Shown piece after piece: positions 58,043 through 58,252 of a stretch of 58,252 nt of DNA. A model generated the notes under the pieces. The model saw nothing but the letters and a program-made list of their open reading frames with translations, ran no database searches and was not told where the DNA came from. Position numbers and translations under genes: made by a program. How positions within the stretch are numbered: the stretch's first letter is position 1; each line of letters opens with the position of its first letter. The DNA comes from a bacterium (GTDB lineage: Bacteria > SZUA-79 > Acidulodesulfobacterales > Acidulodesulfobacteraceae), in contig JAJYJI010000007.1 of assembly GCA_021789605.1 (NCBI GenBank), positions 1 to 58,252 on the forward strand. The letters are read 5' to 3'.

Positions 58043-58252
58043 TTAATTATTTTTTGATTTTTTTAGAATTATTAAATTTATTCCGTATTCTTTGATTTTT
58101 TTCCTTAGCGTATTCCTGTTTATGCCTAAAAGCCTAGAAACCCTTAACTGGTTGGAATTACATAAATTAAGCATTTCCTCGATTATGATTTTTTCCGTCA
58201 GCCCCATTATAAATTTGTAAACATCGCCTTCGCCGGTATCTTTAATCTTTTC
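58043..58252 (-). CDS. Fis-type helix-turn-helix protein, C-terminal part (Fis or NtrC-family regulator)
   Basis: The frame enters from the right edge and ends at 58043; 69 residues are visible. The end shows the Fis-family DNA-binding fold, with IIIEEMLNLCNSNQLRVSRL leading to LGINRNTLRKKIKEYGI. This is very close to the C-terminus of Fis and to the last domain of sigma54-dependent NtrC-type activators. The missing N-terminal part decides which it is. A short tail LIILKKSKNN follows the fold. Confidence 0.8.
   Translation of the reverse strand, partial: EKIKDTGEGDVYKFIMGLTEKIIIEEMLNLCNSNQLRVSRLLGINRNTLRKKIKEYGINLIILKKSKNN

Noticed and set aside
1-58252. CRISPR array, rRNA genes, insertion sequences or prophage genes
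   Set aside because: I looked for regularly spaced repeats, rRNA cores, transposases and phage proteins and saw none in the window.

Overview
The window is the core of a low-GC (AT-rich) Gram-negative bacterial chromosome. Nearly all genes lie on the + strand, and most are universal genes of translation and transcription. LptD, dTDP-rhamnose genes and the tRNA-tuf-secE-nusG-rpl-rpo layout indicate a diderm, proteobacterium-like organism. A deltaproteobacterial or related uncultured lineage is plausible from gene order (trpF-trpB-trpA-accD-folC, rsmE-smc-ftsY), but this is inference and no 16S rRNA is present to test it.

Layout. 1-580: the tail of an antitoxin gene, a VapC toxin, and an orphan 3' half of tRNA-His that looks like the edge of an integrated element. 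794-2017: an MFS transporter. 2214-4198: tRNA-Thr, Tyr, Gly, Thr, a first tuf gene, rpmG and tRNA-Trp. 4214-16047: secE, nusG, rplKAJL, rpoB, rpoC. 16230-20434: rpsL, rpsG, fusA and a second, identical tuf gene. 20484-35534: the S10, spc and alpha ribosomal protein clusters fused end to end, including secY, adk, map, infA and rpoA, with no rpmD. 35736-42445: a complete tryptophan operon trpEGDCFBA. It is followed closely by accD, folC, lptD and two dTDP-sugar genes, up to a strong terminator at 48843-48880. 48897-54816: a DUF502 membrane protein, rsmE, smc and ftsY. 54821-55246 (-): a small heat-shock protein. 55386-57058: purM and purN. 57110-58000: a cation-efflux transporter. 58043-58252 (-): the C-terminal helix-turn-helix of a Fis or NtrC-type protein, cut by the window end.

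How it works together. About 33 kb is one near-continuous block for making ribosomes, RNA polymerase and elongation factors. Recognisable promoters stand before the tRNA cluster and before rpsL, and an L10-type leader stands before rplJ. The following blocks supply tryptophan, malonyl-CoA, folate, outer-membrane assembly, chromosome organisation and purines.

I did not find a clear new multi-gene system. The most interesting signals are the tRNA-His fragment, apparently leaderless promoters before trpE and purM, acidic N-terminal tails on NusG and RpoC, the exact 1246-bp tuf duplication, and several unexplained intergenic hairpins and REP-like repeats.
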